Positions 54,904-64,000 are shown, counted from the first letter of the stretch. The stretch: 64,000 nucleotides of DNA from Paenibacillus durus (GCF_000756615.1 NZ_CP009288.1:2356001-2420000), one strand, 5' to 3'. Translations and numbers: made by a program. The notes: a model not told the origin generated them from the sequence alone.

Positions 54904-55719
54904 GTGGATATTATTATCGGACTTATTCTGGGGATAGTTGAAGGTTTAACCGAGTTTGCTCCTGTATCGTCAACCGGTCATTTGATTCTTGTCGGGCACT
55001 TGCTTGGTTTTGAGGGAACTGTACGTGCTTCAACATTTGAAATTGTAATTCAACTCGGATCTATAATGGCAGTTGCATTCTTGTTTTGGAGGCGGATATT
55101 AAGTATTTTAGGTATTCATATTGGAGCCGATAAAAGTGAGCAAAAATCAAAAGAAAAGCTTACCCTAATCCATATTATTATCGGGGCAATCCCATTTGGA
55201 ATCGGCGGCGTGATTTTTTACGATTACATAAAAGAAGTACTTTTCAGTGCCCAAACGGTAGTCATTACATTAATTTTGGGCGGCGTTCTAATGATTGCTG
55301 CCGAAAAATTCAAACCAAAACATCCTGCAGCGGAAACTTTGGATCAAGTCACCTACAGGCAGGCCCTTATCGTAGGATTATTCCAATGTTTTGCTCTGAT
55401 CCCCGGGTTCTCCAGATCGGGAGCTACCCTTTCTGGTGGACTGCTTTCAGGCATGAGCCACAAAACGGCCTCTGAGTTTACATTTATTATGGCGCTGCCG
55501 ATTATGTTTGGAGCCTCATTAAAGGATCTAATTGAGAGTTGGGAGTATCTGTCTGCGGCTGACATCCCGCTTTTCATAACTGGATTTGTTACGGCATTCA
55601 TCGTAGCAGCCATCGCCGTTAAATTTTTCTTACGTCTTATTAACCGTATCAAATTAATTCCATTTGCGATCTACCGTTTTGTTCTTGCGGCCTTGTTCTG
55701 GGTTTTTCTTCTTAATTAG
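54904..55719 (+). CDS. uppP: Undecaprenyl-diphosphate phosphatase (UppP/BacA)
   Basis: A 271-residue membrane enzyme that recycles the C55 lipid carrier by removing a phosphate from undecaprenyl diphosphate. Overexpression of the family gives bacitracin resistance. EGLTEFAPVSSTGHLIL carries the first catalytic region and PGFSRSGATLSGGLLSGM the second. GTG 54904 is preferred as start, with GAGGAG nine bases upstream, giving the standard MDIIIGLILGIVEG. It is the first intact gene after the IS remnant, beside a polyprenol-kinase-like gene and polyketide genes, so it may be a cluster-linked copy rather than the housekeeping one. Confidence 0.93.
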   Translation: MDIIIGLILGIVEGLTEFAPVSSTGHLILVGHLLGFEGTVRASTFEIVIQLGSIMAVAFLFWRRILSILGIHIGADKSEQKSKEKLTLIHIIIGAIPFGIGGVIFYDYIKEVLFSAQTVVITLILGGVLMIAAEKFKPKHPAAETLDQVTYRQALIVGLFQCFALIPGFSRSGATLSGGLLSGMSHKTASEFTFIMALPIMFGASLKDLIESWEYLSAADIPLFITGFVTAFIVAAIAVKFFLRLINRIKLIPFAIYRFVLAALFWVFLLN

Positions 55720-55947
55720 CGTCTTTGGCACACAGTGTAACATATTTAGTTATCACCGACATCAATCTGGAGTTCTTTCTCTTTCTTGTGTTAGTAAATC
55801 TACTAAATCACAATGAGAAGAGTGGAGAGCTCTCTTTTTACACTTTTGACTATCAAAGAGAAGCATAGATACTAAATAGATAATAAATGAGATGATTTAT
55901 GGTAGAAATAGAATAATGAATGGAAATTATTTCTTGGGAGCGTATAT

Positions 55948-56691
55948 ATGACGGCATTTCTTATCAAACAGGGAACAATGTTTATGATTCTGTATGGTTT
56001 TCAATTTTTGATTGGTACCTTTGTGGTCAAGCATAATTTAAGAGTTAATTATGCCAGGAAAATAGTTCATTTCATGTCGTTTATTACACCGATGGCTATC
56101 GAAGTCATTGTAAAATCCAGTACTGGATATAACGCACCCATTTTCATTGTCGGTTTGCTGCTGAACTGCCTGATCATGCTGATTTACATCAAGCCCATTC
56201 GGGAAAAAAGCGTATTTGTTCAACGAATGTTTACATCCTTTGACCGGCCGGAGGATCGTCCACACACACTTCTTTGGCTCAATACCCAGTTAGTCGCGGG
56301 ATATATCGTATTAGCCCCCTGCTTTTTATTTTTTCAGAGTATAGGGTATGGGACTCTGGCTTTTATTCCGGTACTGATCAATGGCCTTGGTGACGGACTT
56401 GCCGAACCCGTAGGTATTCGTTTCGGCAAACATAAATACCGCGTCAATGCGCTGTTTACGAAAAAAAAATATACAAGAAGCATAGAGGGAAGCTTATGTG
56501 TTTTTTTGTCAGCGGTATTGCTGCTACTCGTATTCAGCAGTAGCTTTACCGGTATACAACTGATCGTGGCACTTCTTGTGCTTCCCATTGCTATGACCCT
56601 TGCGGAGGCATTTTCTCCGCATACTATAGACACCCCGTTTATACTTATCGTCGGCTATGCATTTTTATACATGATTCTTTCAATTGGTTAA
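55948..56691 (+). CDS. Polyprenol/dolichol-kinase-like membrane protein
   Basis: A 247-residue integral membrane protein with about seven helices. The segment NGLGDGLAEPVGIRFGKHKY followed by TRSIEGSLCVFLSA and LAEAFSPHTIDTP matches the dolichol kinase / phytol kinase / phosphatidate cytidylyltransferase-like superfamily, where the Asp, Glu and Lys/His residues bind CTP or lipid phosphate. It is therefore a candidate lipid kinase. GGGAG precedes the ATG. It is 15 bp from the MBL-fold gene and shares its direction, so they are probably co-transcribed. Substrate is unknown. Confidence 0.7.
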   Translation: MTAFLIKQGTMFMILYGFQFLIGTFVVKHNLRVNYARKIVHFMSFITPMAIEVIVKSSTGYNAPIFIVGLLLNCLIMLIYIKPIREKSVFVQRMFTSFDRPEDRPHTLLWLNTQLVAGYIVLAPCFLFFQSIGYGTLAFIPVLINGLGDGLAEPVGIRFGKHKYRVNALFTKKKYTRSIEGSLCVFLSAVLLLLVFSSSFTGIQLIVALLVLPIAMTLAEAFSPHTIDTPFILIVGYAFLYMILSIG

Positions 56692-56706
56692 CAAGGAGAA
56701 TTACAT

Positions 56707-57387
56707 ATGCTGCAGAGAGAATATGAAGTTGTTCCTATTAAATCAAGCTATGAATCGTTTATTAATTATAGTTATCTCATTATCGATCAAATTACCCGTC
56801 AGGCTGCTGTGGTCGATCCTGCATGGGACCTGGAACAGATTTGTTCCTTACTGAAGGAGAAGGAAGCAAATCTAGTTCAATTGTGGTTGACTCATTCTCA
56901 TCGTGATCATGTTCATCTGGTGAAACCGTTGCTGGACCGTTTCCAGCCCAATGTTTACATGGGGGCAGCAGAGATTGAATTTTATAAGTACCATTGTGCC
57001 AATCTGTACCCGGTATATGATCAGAATGCCATTTTACTAGGGAATACGCTGATCTCGTGTGTTTGGACACCCGGCCACACAACGGGTTCCATTTGCTACT
57101 CACTAAGAGGCAGTTTATTTACAGGAGATACGATTTTTACTGAAGGCTGCGGGATCTGCACTGAACGGGGCGGAGATCCCCGGGCCATGTTTCACAGTAT
57201 GCAAAAGATTAGGAGTCGAATCCATCCTGATGTTTTGGTGTATCCGGCTCACTCTTTTGGTGTAAGTCCGGGCCAGCCTCTCCGAAGCTTGCTTGAGAAT
57301 AACATTTACTTCAACATTCCTGATGAAGAGCAATTCATCGCTTTCCGTATGCGGAGAAATCAACCTGACAGTAAAAGTTTCGTGTAA
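56707..57387 (+). CDS. pksB: PksB-like metallo-beta-lactamase-fold hydrolase
   Basis: A 226-residue zinc hydrolase of glyoxalase II/PksB type. WLTHSHRDHVHLV is the HxHxDH motif, WTPGHTTGS and LFTGDTIF supply further metal ligands, and PAHS the last His. PksB-like proteins accompany trans-AT polyketide clusters such as bacillaene and may hydrolyse stalled acyl intermediates; this role is not proven. AAGGAG precedes the ATG. Confidence 0.85.
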   Translation: MLQREYEVVPIKSSYESFINYSYLIIDQITRQAAVVDPAWDLEQICSLLKEKEANLVQLWLTHSHRDHVHLVKPLLDRFQPNVYMGAAEIEFYKYHCANLYPVYDQNAILLGNTLISCVWTPGHTTGSICYSLRGSLFTGDTIFTEGCGICTERGGDPRAMFHSMQKIRSRIHPDVLVYPAHSFGVSPGQPLRSLLENNIYFNIPDEEQFIAFRMRRNQPDSKSFV

Positions 57388-57408
57388 ATAAACTAAAGGC
57401 GTAAAGAT

Positions 57409-57655
57409 ATGAAGGACAATATCATTTTTATGTTCTTGAGCCAGGGATATGCTCACGCTGGCAAGGAATTGTACAATCATAACCGGATATTTCGACATTG
57501 GATGCAGCATTTGGATACTGTGCTTCATCAGTTAAACGGGAGATCGGCTGTTGAGGAATTATAGTCCAGAAAGCATCTACACGGATAGGATATCGGTCCT
57601 TTTGGAACGCTTTCCAGCATGGTTAATAATCCAAGTAAAAGACAGGAAAACATCA
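57409..57655 (+). pseudogene. Remnant of a discrete malonyl-type acyltransferase
   Basis: A 51-codon frame (57409-57564, with AAAGG upstream) reads IIFMFLSQGYAHAGKELYNHN and then RIFRHWMQHLDTVL. It aligns by eye with the start of PKS acyltransferases (F-GQGSQ-GKELY----FR--M---D), but GQGSQ has become SQGYA. After a frameshift near 57560 the sequence reads SPESIYTDRISVLLERFPAWLIIQV, resembling the HPA-FMV-YAL region. The rest of the domain, including the GHSxGE serine, is missing. It sits between the PksB-like and PksE-like genes, where bacillaene-type clusters carry pksC/pksD acyltransferases. Confidence 0.6.
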
Positions 57656-57691
57656 TGACAATGATGACGTCTTTTCATCAAGATGTGAAAA

Positions 57692-60061
57692 ATGGACTAT
57701 GTCATAGATAGTTATGCATATTCCAACGTAAAGGTGGGAAATGAGCAATTGTGGGCATATGTGTTTCCAGGGCAGGGTTCTCAAAAGGTAGGCATGGGAG
57801 AAGGTTTGTTTGATGAATTTCCGGCGCTAACAAGGCAAGCAGATAAGATTTTAGGGTACTCGATCAAAATGCTATGTTTATATGATCGTAATCAACAACT
57901 TAGTCTGACGCAATTTACTCAGCCTGCGCTGTTTACGGTTAATGCACTGGCTTATCTAAAGAAAATCAAGGAAACCGGAAGACAGCCCGATCTGGTAGCT
58001 GGACATAGTTTAGGGGAATACAATGCTCTCTTTGCCGCAGGTGTCTTCGACTTTGCCACAGGAGTAAAACTGGTGCAAAAAAGAGGGGAATTGATGAGTG
58101 AAGCTGCGAATGGAGGAATGGCAGCTGTCCTTGGGTTGACTGAAGAGAAGGTCAAGGCTATTTTGAACCAATATGGTTTAGAAGAATTAGATATTGCCAA
58201 TATTAACTCCCCTACGCAGATTGTAATCGCAGGGCCGCTCGAAGCTATTGACTGTGCGAAGGCCGTATTTGAACAGTCCGGAGCAACAATGTATATACCG
58301 CTTAGAGTGAGCGGAGCCTTCCACTCAAGATATATGTTAGAGTCAAGCCGTCAATTTGAACGTTTTATGCAGGACACTTCATTTTCGAGTCCTGAGCTTA
58401 CTGTAATCTCTAATTTTACCGCAAGACCATACAATCCAACCGAGATTAAGAAGAACCTTGTCCAGCAAATTACTCATCCGGTCAAATGGTGTGAGTCGGT
58501 CCAGGTTCTCACCGGTATGGGTGCAAAGGTGATTGAGGAAGTAGGCCCTGGCAATGTGCTGAGCAAGCTGGTGGCTACAATTCAAAGCGAGGCTGAACCG
58601 ATTGTATTGCCTCCAGAATTTAAACCTGTGCCCAATTTCTTTCTATCGACTTCTCACAATGCTTCACAACAGGCAAAATCATTGGTTTCTGAGCACAGTG
58701 CGTACACTCAAGCACATCTTCTGGGGTCAGAACAATTTAAGCGGGATTACAATCTGAAGCTGGCTTATGTAACTGGTGCCATGTATAAGGGTATAGCTTC
58801 CAAAGAATTGGTAATTAAGGTTGGGCAAGCTGGAATGATGGGTTTTCTGGGCACAGGCGGTCTTGATATACAGCAAATAGAAGAGGACATTCAATATATA
58901 CAAAAGCATTTAAAGGAAGGGCAAGCCTACGGAATGAATTTGCTCCATCAGATGAGCCGACCGGACCGGGAGGAGGAACTGGTCGATCTGCTCATTCGTA
59001 AAGGTGTTAATACCGTTGAAGCATCTGCATTTATGAGCATTACTCCCGCGCTAATCAAGTATCGGGCAGCCGGACTAAGACGCCTTGGTGACGGTAGCAT
59101 TGCAGCAAGCAACCGCATCATTGCAAAGGTATCAAGGCCTGAGGTAGCGGAAGCTTTTCTAAATCCGGCTTCTGATTATTTGATTGAGAAAATGCTGCAG
59201 GAGCAGAAAATAACAACGGATCAAGCCGAAATGCTCCGAGCAATTCCCGTTGCGGAGGATTTATGTCTGGAATCTGACTCCGGCGGACACACCGACGCAG
59301 GAGTGGCTTATGTGATGCTCCCGGCAATTCTCCAACTTCGGGATCACATGATGAAAAAGCATGGTTACATTAAAAAAGTGAGAATCGGCGCTGCTGGCGG
59401 TATTGGTACACCAGCGGCAGCAGCGGCAGCTTTTTTGCTTGGCGCAGATTTTGTCGTAACCGGCTCAATCAATCAATGTACCGTCGAAGCGGGAACAAGT
59501 GATGCTGCCAAAGATTTGCTGCAGCAAATTAATATCCAGGATACGGAATATGCTCCAGCCGGAGATATGTTTGAAATTGGAGCCAAAGTGCAGGTACTGC
59601 GCAAAGGCGTGTTTTTCCCGGCAAGAGCCAATAAGTTATATGATCTGTACCGCCAGTATGATTCGCTGGATGAAATAAATGATAAGACAAAGCATCAAAT
59701 TCAGGAAAAATATTTTAAACGCAGCTTTGAGGAAGTATACCGTCAGGTCATCCAATATCGTTCACCGGAAGAGATTCAAAAAGCGGAGCAAAATCCGAAA
59801 TATAAAATGGCATTGATATTTAAATGGTATTTTGCCTACAGCTCAAAGCTTGCTTTAGAAGGAGCCGAAGGCCAACAGGTTGACTATCAGATTCACTGTG
59901 GCCCGGCTTTGGGAGCCTTTAATCAGTGGGTCAAGGGAACAGACTTGGAAAATTGGAAAAGTCGGCACGTTGATGATTTAGGCAATAAAATCATGGAGGG
60001 AGCCGCTCTTATATTGCAAGAGCGGCTGAAGAAATTTGCCATCGCAGTTGAAGGAGCTTAA
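57692..60061 (+). CDS. pksE: PksE-like trans-acyltransferase / enoylreductase
   Basis: A 789-residue bifunctional protein. Residues about 20-310 are a malonyl-CoA:ACP acyltransferase with VFPGQGSQ, Ser106 in AGHSLGEYNA and His211 in SGAFHSRYM. Residues about 335-780 are a PfaD-type FMN enoylreductase (VGQAGMMGFLGTGG, RIGAAGGIGTPAAAAAAF, FVVTGSINQCTVEAGTS). Such proteins load extender units in trans on PKSs that lack AT domains. The ATG at 57692 has a poor ribosome binding site; TTG 57749, after AAAGGTGG, would start just before the AT domain and may be the true start. Confidence 0.92.
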   Translation: MDYVIDSYAYSNVKVGNEQLWAYVFPGQGSQKVGMGEGLFDEFPALTRQADKILGYSIKMLCLYDRNQQLSLTQFTQPALFTVNALAYLKKIKETGRQPDLVAGHSLGEYNALFAAGVFDFATGVKLVQKRGELMSEAANGGMAAVLGLTEEKVKAILNQYGLEELDIANINSPTQIVIAGPLEAIDCAKAVFEQSGATMYIPLRVSGAFHSRYMLESSRQFERFMQDTSFSSPELTVISNFTARPYNPTEIKKNLVQQITHPVKWCESVQVLTGMGAKVIEEVGPGNVLSKLVATIQSEAEPIVLPPEFKPVPNFFLSTSHNASQQAKSLVSEHSAYTQAHLLGSEQFKRDYNLKLAYVTGAMYKGIASKELVIKVGQAGMMGFLGTGGLDIQQIEEDIQYIQKHLKEGQAYGMNLLHQMSRPDREEELVDLLIRKGVNTVEASAFMSITPALIKYRAAGLRRLGDGSIAASNRIIAKVSRPEVAEAFLNPASDYLIEKMLQEQKITTDQAEMLRAIPVAEDLCLESDSGGHTDAGVAYVMLPAILQLRDHMMKKHGYIKKVRIGAAGGIGTPAAAAAAFLLGADFVVTGSINQCTVEAGTSDAAKDLLQQINIQDTEYAPAGDMFEIGAKVQVLRKGVFFPARANKLYDLYRQYDSLDEINDKTKHQIQEKYFKRSFEEVYRQVIQYRSPEEIQKAEQNPKYKMALIFKWYFAYSSKLALEGAEGQQVDYQIHCGPALGAFNQWVKGTDLENWKSRHVDDLGNKIMEGAALILQERLKKFAIAVEGA

Positions 60062-60108
60062 AAGCTTAGCCGCAAAGATGATTTCAGGTTACAGAAAGGT
60101 GTGCGAGT

Positions 60109-63100
60109 ATGAAACCAACGGATGATATCCAACCAGCATCCACTAGAGAGTCAGGCATGCCCCGTTCGGATATTGCTATAGTCGGAGTTGCATGCAGATT
60201 TCCCCAGGCAGATGATTACTTGTCGTACTGGAGTAATCTAATGAATGAGGTGGACTCCGTTCAAGAAATCACTTCTGACCGTTGGGATATTTCGCAGTTC
60301 TACTCACAGGACATTCATGATCTTAATAAAAGCATGAGTAAGTGGTGCGGCATACTTGATAATGTATATTCCTTTGATCACCGATTTTTTAACCTCTCGC
60401 CGCGTGAAGCAAGTAATATGGATCCACAGCAGAGAGTGCTTCTGGAGGTGGCGTGGCAATGCATAGAGGATTCGGGCATTCCTCTCCACTCATTGCAGAG
60501 ACAGACCACTTCTGTCTATGCAGGCGTAATGACAGTAGACCATCGTCAGGAGGTCGTTAGTCCCGAACTGGAAACAGACAGTTATTCCTGCCTTGGAAAT
60601 TATGAATGCATGCTGGCCAACCGTATTTCTTACACGCTGGACTTGCGTGGAGCCAGTGTATCGATTAATGCGGCCTGCGCGTCTTCTCTCGTTGCTGTGC
60701 ATGAGGCCAAGCGTGCACTTCAACTGCATGAATGTAATTATGCGCTTGCTGCATGTGTCAATTTGAATTTGCACCCATGGAAATATATATCTTTCTCCAA
60801 GTCCCGTATGTTAAGTCCGGATGGCCGGTGCAAAACGTTCGACAAGGATGCAAACGGGTATGTACCGGGGGATGGCGCTGGTGTGTTAATACTCCAAAGA
60901 CTGGAAGATGCTGTAATGGAAGGGAACCATATTTATGGTATTATAAAAGGTTCGGCATATAATCATGGCGGGAAAAGCGCATCCATCACAGCCCCGCGTA
61001 TGGAAGCACAGCGTGACGTAATCATCGCTGCTTATCAAGATGCTGGAATTTCTCCGGATACGGTAACTTACGTAGAAGCCCACGGGACTGGCACTTCGCT
61101 AGGTGATCCTGTTGAAGTTGAAGCGCTTACTCAAGCGTTTCGCCACTTCACTTCCGCCACACAGTTCTGCAGGATTGGATCGGTCAAAACGAATATCGGC
61201 CATTTAGAAAGTGCTGCGGGTATGGCCGGAATCATCAAGGTAATCATGATGATGCAACATGGTAAAGTGCCTGGAAATCTTCACTTTAAAGAGCCGAATC
61301 CAATTATTGAATTTGAACAAACTCCGTTCATAGTGGCTTCGTGCTTGACGGAGTGGACAAGCCAAAAGGAAGGAATCCCTTTGAGGGCGGGCGTCAGTTC
61401 TTTCGGTTTCGGCGGGGTCAATTCCCATATTCTGCTTGAGCAATACGTGAATCGGGATGGAGAGTCGATGCGCTCAGGGTCTGCGCACAACGCACCGCTG
61501 TTTGTGCTTTCTGCAAAAAATCCCCAACAGTTGCGAGAACTAATTGCTTCCTGGAAAAAATTCTCCTTCACGGGTCAATTCAAATCACTCCCATTTAACG
61601 ATATCTGTAAATCATTGCTTACAGGTAGATCGTCGTTTCCATATCGTTATGCGGTCACCGCAGCTAGCAAAGAACATTTAAGTGATTTGCTGCATGCCCA
61701 GACCGGCGTTCATCAAACGAAAGATGAGCCAAATTGGTTTTTGCGCATTGGGCATATTTCATTTAAGAGTTATGAAGATATGGCACGATATGTCCATGCG
61801 TTTCCACAGATTAAGATAACGATAGACACTGTATTCGAGGCAGCTGCTCTGGAAACTGATGAATTAAAGGCCCTTTATGAGGCATTTTACCGTGAGACTT
61901 GGGAAGGCCGATTCCGGAGTCTGTATTTGTTTATCGCAGGGTATGCGATAAACATGTGCTTGCTGGAAGCGGGTTTAAGCCCGCTGTGTATTACCGGAGA
62001 GCAGTCGGGCGTGTGGACTGCACTGGCCGTCAGCGGAATTGTGAGACCGGCTGATGTATGCACAGTACTTACCGGCCGGTGTGATGTCAAATCTATTTCG
62101 TTTACGCGTCCTACCATACGTTTTTATGATTCGCTCAATCATGTAATTATGCAACCATGGCTAATCAATGAATCATACGTTCGCTCTTTATTTGGTGTGG
62201 TGTACCATGCAAATCATTCTTTTTTTTCTACCGAGGATTTTCATAAGATCATTACCTTTCCTCTCTTAAAGGATCACAACGGGGTAGCTTATTACGTAAA
62301 GAAAGCACAATCACTTATCAATAGTCAGCACACGTTTAAAAAGTATATTGAAGAGTGGTCAGCTGAAACTCAAAAGATAACAAAGCTTAATCTTGTTGAA
62401 TTGCTTCTTAATGAAAGGTTTATTGAGTCCTTTGCTGAGCTGAATACGTCCGACAAATCAATCGTTCTTACGGCTATAGCGAGTTCCCTTCGCAAATTGA
62501 ACCGGAAATGGGATTTAAATGAAAAACATGTGCAGGAACAACGGTTTTGCGAATTATTGGATTTACTTGAAGATGAGGTTCTTCCGAAGGAAGCATTTAT
62601 ACAGCTCGTCGTTAATCCAGAAGCTGATTTTGCAGGTGCCGCAAAGTTGATGAATGAAAGACAGTACCGTGTCCGATCAGACAAAAGCTACAAGTTGCTT
62701 AGAGAGCTAAGCCACAAATTAGTTGAAATCAAGAACCCGCAGGATTGGATTAAAAAGTTGGCTGACACAACAACAGCGGATAGATTCGATCCAGCTCAAC
62801 CGGACAAATTGGAGGTGGGTGTGTGTAACCCTTCATCTCCGGATGCGGTGAAGCTTACATTTCGGGAAGAAGCTGAGACTGAGCTGTGGAATGTACTTCG
62901 CCTTTTATGGTTGAAGGGGACGGACTTTCACTGGGACAAATGGTTCCCATCTGGAACGTTTCAAAGGGTTTCCTTGCCAACGACCCGTTTCGAATCTGTT
63001 CCGCTTCGTTTACATAAGGCAAAGAGCAATGATCACAGATGTATACATAATAGTATGTTGGTTTATTCAGGTGATTCAAGACCGCGACAGACGTTGCATC

Positions 63101-64000
63101 CGATGTTAGGATACAATCAATCCACGTTGGATGAACATAGATATCAGACTCTCTTTACCGGGACGGAATTTTTTCTGAATGATCATGTCGTAGGCGGCAA
63201 CAGAACCTTACCGGGTGTTGCATATATGGAAATGGCTTTTGCCGCAGCCCATTTTGCCGGGATAGAGAAGATTAGCCGAATTTGCGATGTGGTATGGTCC
63301 AGTCCGCTTGCCTTGGAGGATGAACCCAAGGAAGTAAGTATTACATTATCCAAAGCAAGCGAAGGAATCCAGTTCTATGTATGGACAGGATTTGGAACCA
63401 TTAATAAAGTTTTACATGGACAAGGAACAATAAACGGGAATCCATATTCCCCGGTTTCTAATCATAAACCAACGTATGCAGCTCCACTGGATATATGTGC
63501 TGCAAAGAAGAGATGTACGGACGATATAAAGGAAGTGTATGGAATACTTGAGCAGATGAATTTGTCATATGGCCCGTCTTTCCAGGTTATACGTGAATAC
63601 AGCTATGGTGATACCGAGGCTATATCAAGGCTTGAGCTGCCCGCGATCTGCCGCAAGGATGCTTTGTTCTACAATCTTCACCCTTCTATGCTGGATGGTG
63701 CGCTTCAAACAGCTATACTTCTAAACGGCAAATTAACCGAATCTGCCGACTACTTGCCGTATTCCGCAGGTAGGGTGACCATCTTGGATCAAATACCCTA
63801 CAGTGGGTTTGTTTATGTCAAACAAACCGATAAGAGACAAGGAAGTGTCCACTATCAGATTCAATTGCTGAATGATCTTGGACAACCCTGTATTGAAATG
63901 AAAGATTTTTCAGTACGGCAGGTACAAAGGAAACCACACAATTCTGGTGACCATTTGAAAAGGCTGTTGGATAAGCTGGAGGCGGGGGAAATTGAACCGG
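60109..64000 (+). CDS. Trans-AT polyketide synthase, KS-(AT-like)-DH, 3' truncated by window end
   Basis: Open from ATG 60109 (AAAGGTG upstream) to the window edge, 1297 residues seen. Residues about 20-445 are a ketosynthase with Cys190 in NAACASSLVAVH, His325 in EAHGTGT and His365 in KTNIGHLE, so it should be catalytically competent. Residues about 470-750 contain an AT-like region (YAINMCLLEAGLSPLCITGE near 615-631) in which GHSxGE has become GEQSGV, so it should be inactive. Residues about 1000-1280 are a dehydratase with His1026 in HVVGGNRTLPG and Asp1196 in LDGALQT. No active AT is present, in line with the PksE-like protein upstream. Confidence 0.92.
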   Translation, partial: MKPTDDIQPASTRESGMPRSDIAIVGVACRFPQADDYLSYWSNLMNEVDSVQEITSDRWDISQFYSQDIHDLNKSMSKWCGILDNVYSFDHRFFNLSPREASNMDPQQRVLLEVAWQCIEDSGIPLHSLQRQTTSVYAGVMTVDHRQEVVSPELETDSYSCLGNYECMLANRISYTLDLRGASVSINAACASSLVAVHEAKRALQLHECNYALAACVNLNLHPWKYISFSKSRMLSPDGRCKTFDKDANGYVPGDGAGVLILQRLEDAVMEGNHIYGIIKGSAYNHGGKSASITAPRMEAQRDVIIAAYQDAGISPDTVTYVEAHGTGTSLGDPVEVEALTQAFRHFTSATQFCRIGSVKTNIGHLESAAGMAGIIKVIMMMQHGKVPGNLHFKEPNPIIEFEQTPFIVASCLTEWTSQKEGIPLRAGVSSFGFGGVNSHILLEQYVNRDGESMRSGSAHNAPLFVLSAKNPQQLRELIASWKKFSFTGQFKSLPFNDICKSLLTGRSSFPYRYAVTAASKEHLSDLLHAQTGVHQTKDEPNWFLRIGHISFKSYEDMARYVHAFPQIKITIDTVFEAAALETDELKALYEAFYRETWEGRFRSLYLFIAGYAINMCLLEAGLSPLCITGEQSGVWTALAVSGIVRPADVCTVLTGRCDVKSISFTRPTIRFYDSLNHVIMQPWLINESYVRSLFGVVYHANHSFFSTEDFHKIITFPLLKDHNGVAYYVKKAQSLINSQHTFKKYIEEWSAETQKITKLNLVELLLNERFIESFAELNTSDKSIVLTAIASSLRKLNRKWDLNEKHVQEQRFCELLDLLEDEVLPKEAFIQLVVNPEADFAGAAKLMNERQYRVRSDKSYKLLRELSHKLVEIKNPQDWIKKLADTTTADRFDPAQPDKLEVGVCNPSSPDAVKLTFREEAETELWNVLRLLWLKGTDFHWDKWFPSGTFQRVSLPTTRFESVPLRLHKAKSNDHRCIHNSMLVYSGDSRPRQTLHPMLGYNQSTLDEHRYQTLFTGTEFFLNDHVVGGNRTLPGVAYMEMAFAAAHFAGIEKISRICDVVWSSPLALEDEPKEVSITLSKASEGIQFYVWTGFGTINKVLHGQGTINGNPYSPVSNHKPTYAAPLDICAAKKRCTDDIKEVYGILEQMNLSYGPSFQVIREYSYGDTEAISRLELPAICRKDALFYNLHPSMLDGALQTAILLNGKLTESADYLPYSAGRVTILDQIPYSGFVYVKQTDKRQGSVHYQIQLLNDLGQPCIEMKDFSVRQVQRKPHNSGDHLKRLLDKLEAGEIEP

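Overview
The window looks like a chromosomal segment of a Paenibacillus-type member of the Bacillales. This is inferred from strong AAGGAGG-type ribosome binding sites, mid-range GC, and Bacillus-like gene families: YtpB, YugP, YhaO/YhaN, RelQ/YjbM, YkvI, CstR/CsoR, DUF4015, and a GlnR/TnrA-type box. I assigned it from gene content only.

About 1-51.7 kb is ordinary chromosome with housekeeping and stress genes in short operons. In order it holds a truncated PatB/MalY lyase, an M42 peptidase, oligoendopeptidase F, a cold-shock protein, a nitroreductase, tetraprenyl-beta-curcumene synthase with 6-phosphofructokinase, and a persulfide-stress operon (a four-domain CoA-disulfide reductase/rhodanese/TusA/DsrE fusion plus a CstR repressor). 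It continues with a MATE pump, a DUF4015 protein, a DEAD-box helicase with a long leader, a probable 6S RNA, thiol peroxidase, rhomboid protease, a GltC-like regulator, a nitrogen-controlled ammonium transporter operon, citramalate synthase, DNA polymerase IV, ferredoxin, an L,D-transpeptidase and PyrD. Then come RelQ, two RsmF-type rRNA methyltransferases, an RsuA pseudouridine synthase, the YhaO/YhaN pair, xanthine phosphoribosyltransferase and HisC.

At 51.75 kb a tRNA-Leu(CAG) gene marks a boundary. A decayed tyrosine recombinase ends 3 bp from its 3' end, followed by a gene-poor stretch and a broken IS630-type element. The sequence then becomes visibly more AT-rich. From 54.9 kb it carries undecaprenyl-diphosphate phosphatase, a polyprenol-kinase-like membrane protein, a PksB-like metallo-beta-lactamase-fold hydrolase, the remnant of a discrete acyltransferase, a PksE-like trans-acyltransferase/enoylreductase, and the start of a large polyketide synthase (KS, inactive AT-like region, DH) that runs off the window. 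This is the left edge of a trans-AT polyketide cluster that appears to sit in an acquired island. Its product cannot be deduced from this window.

Other points of note are a family of about 65-bp inverted-repeat units abutting the ribosome binding sites of cimA and the YkvI-type gene, paired CstR-type operators overlapping a sigma-A promoter, and two well-formed start sites for PepF, one of which would add a signal peptide.
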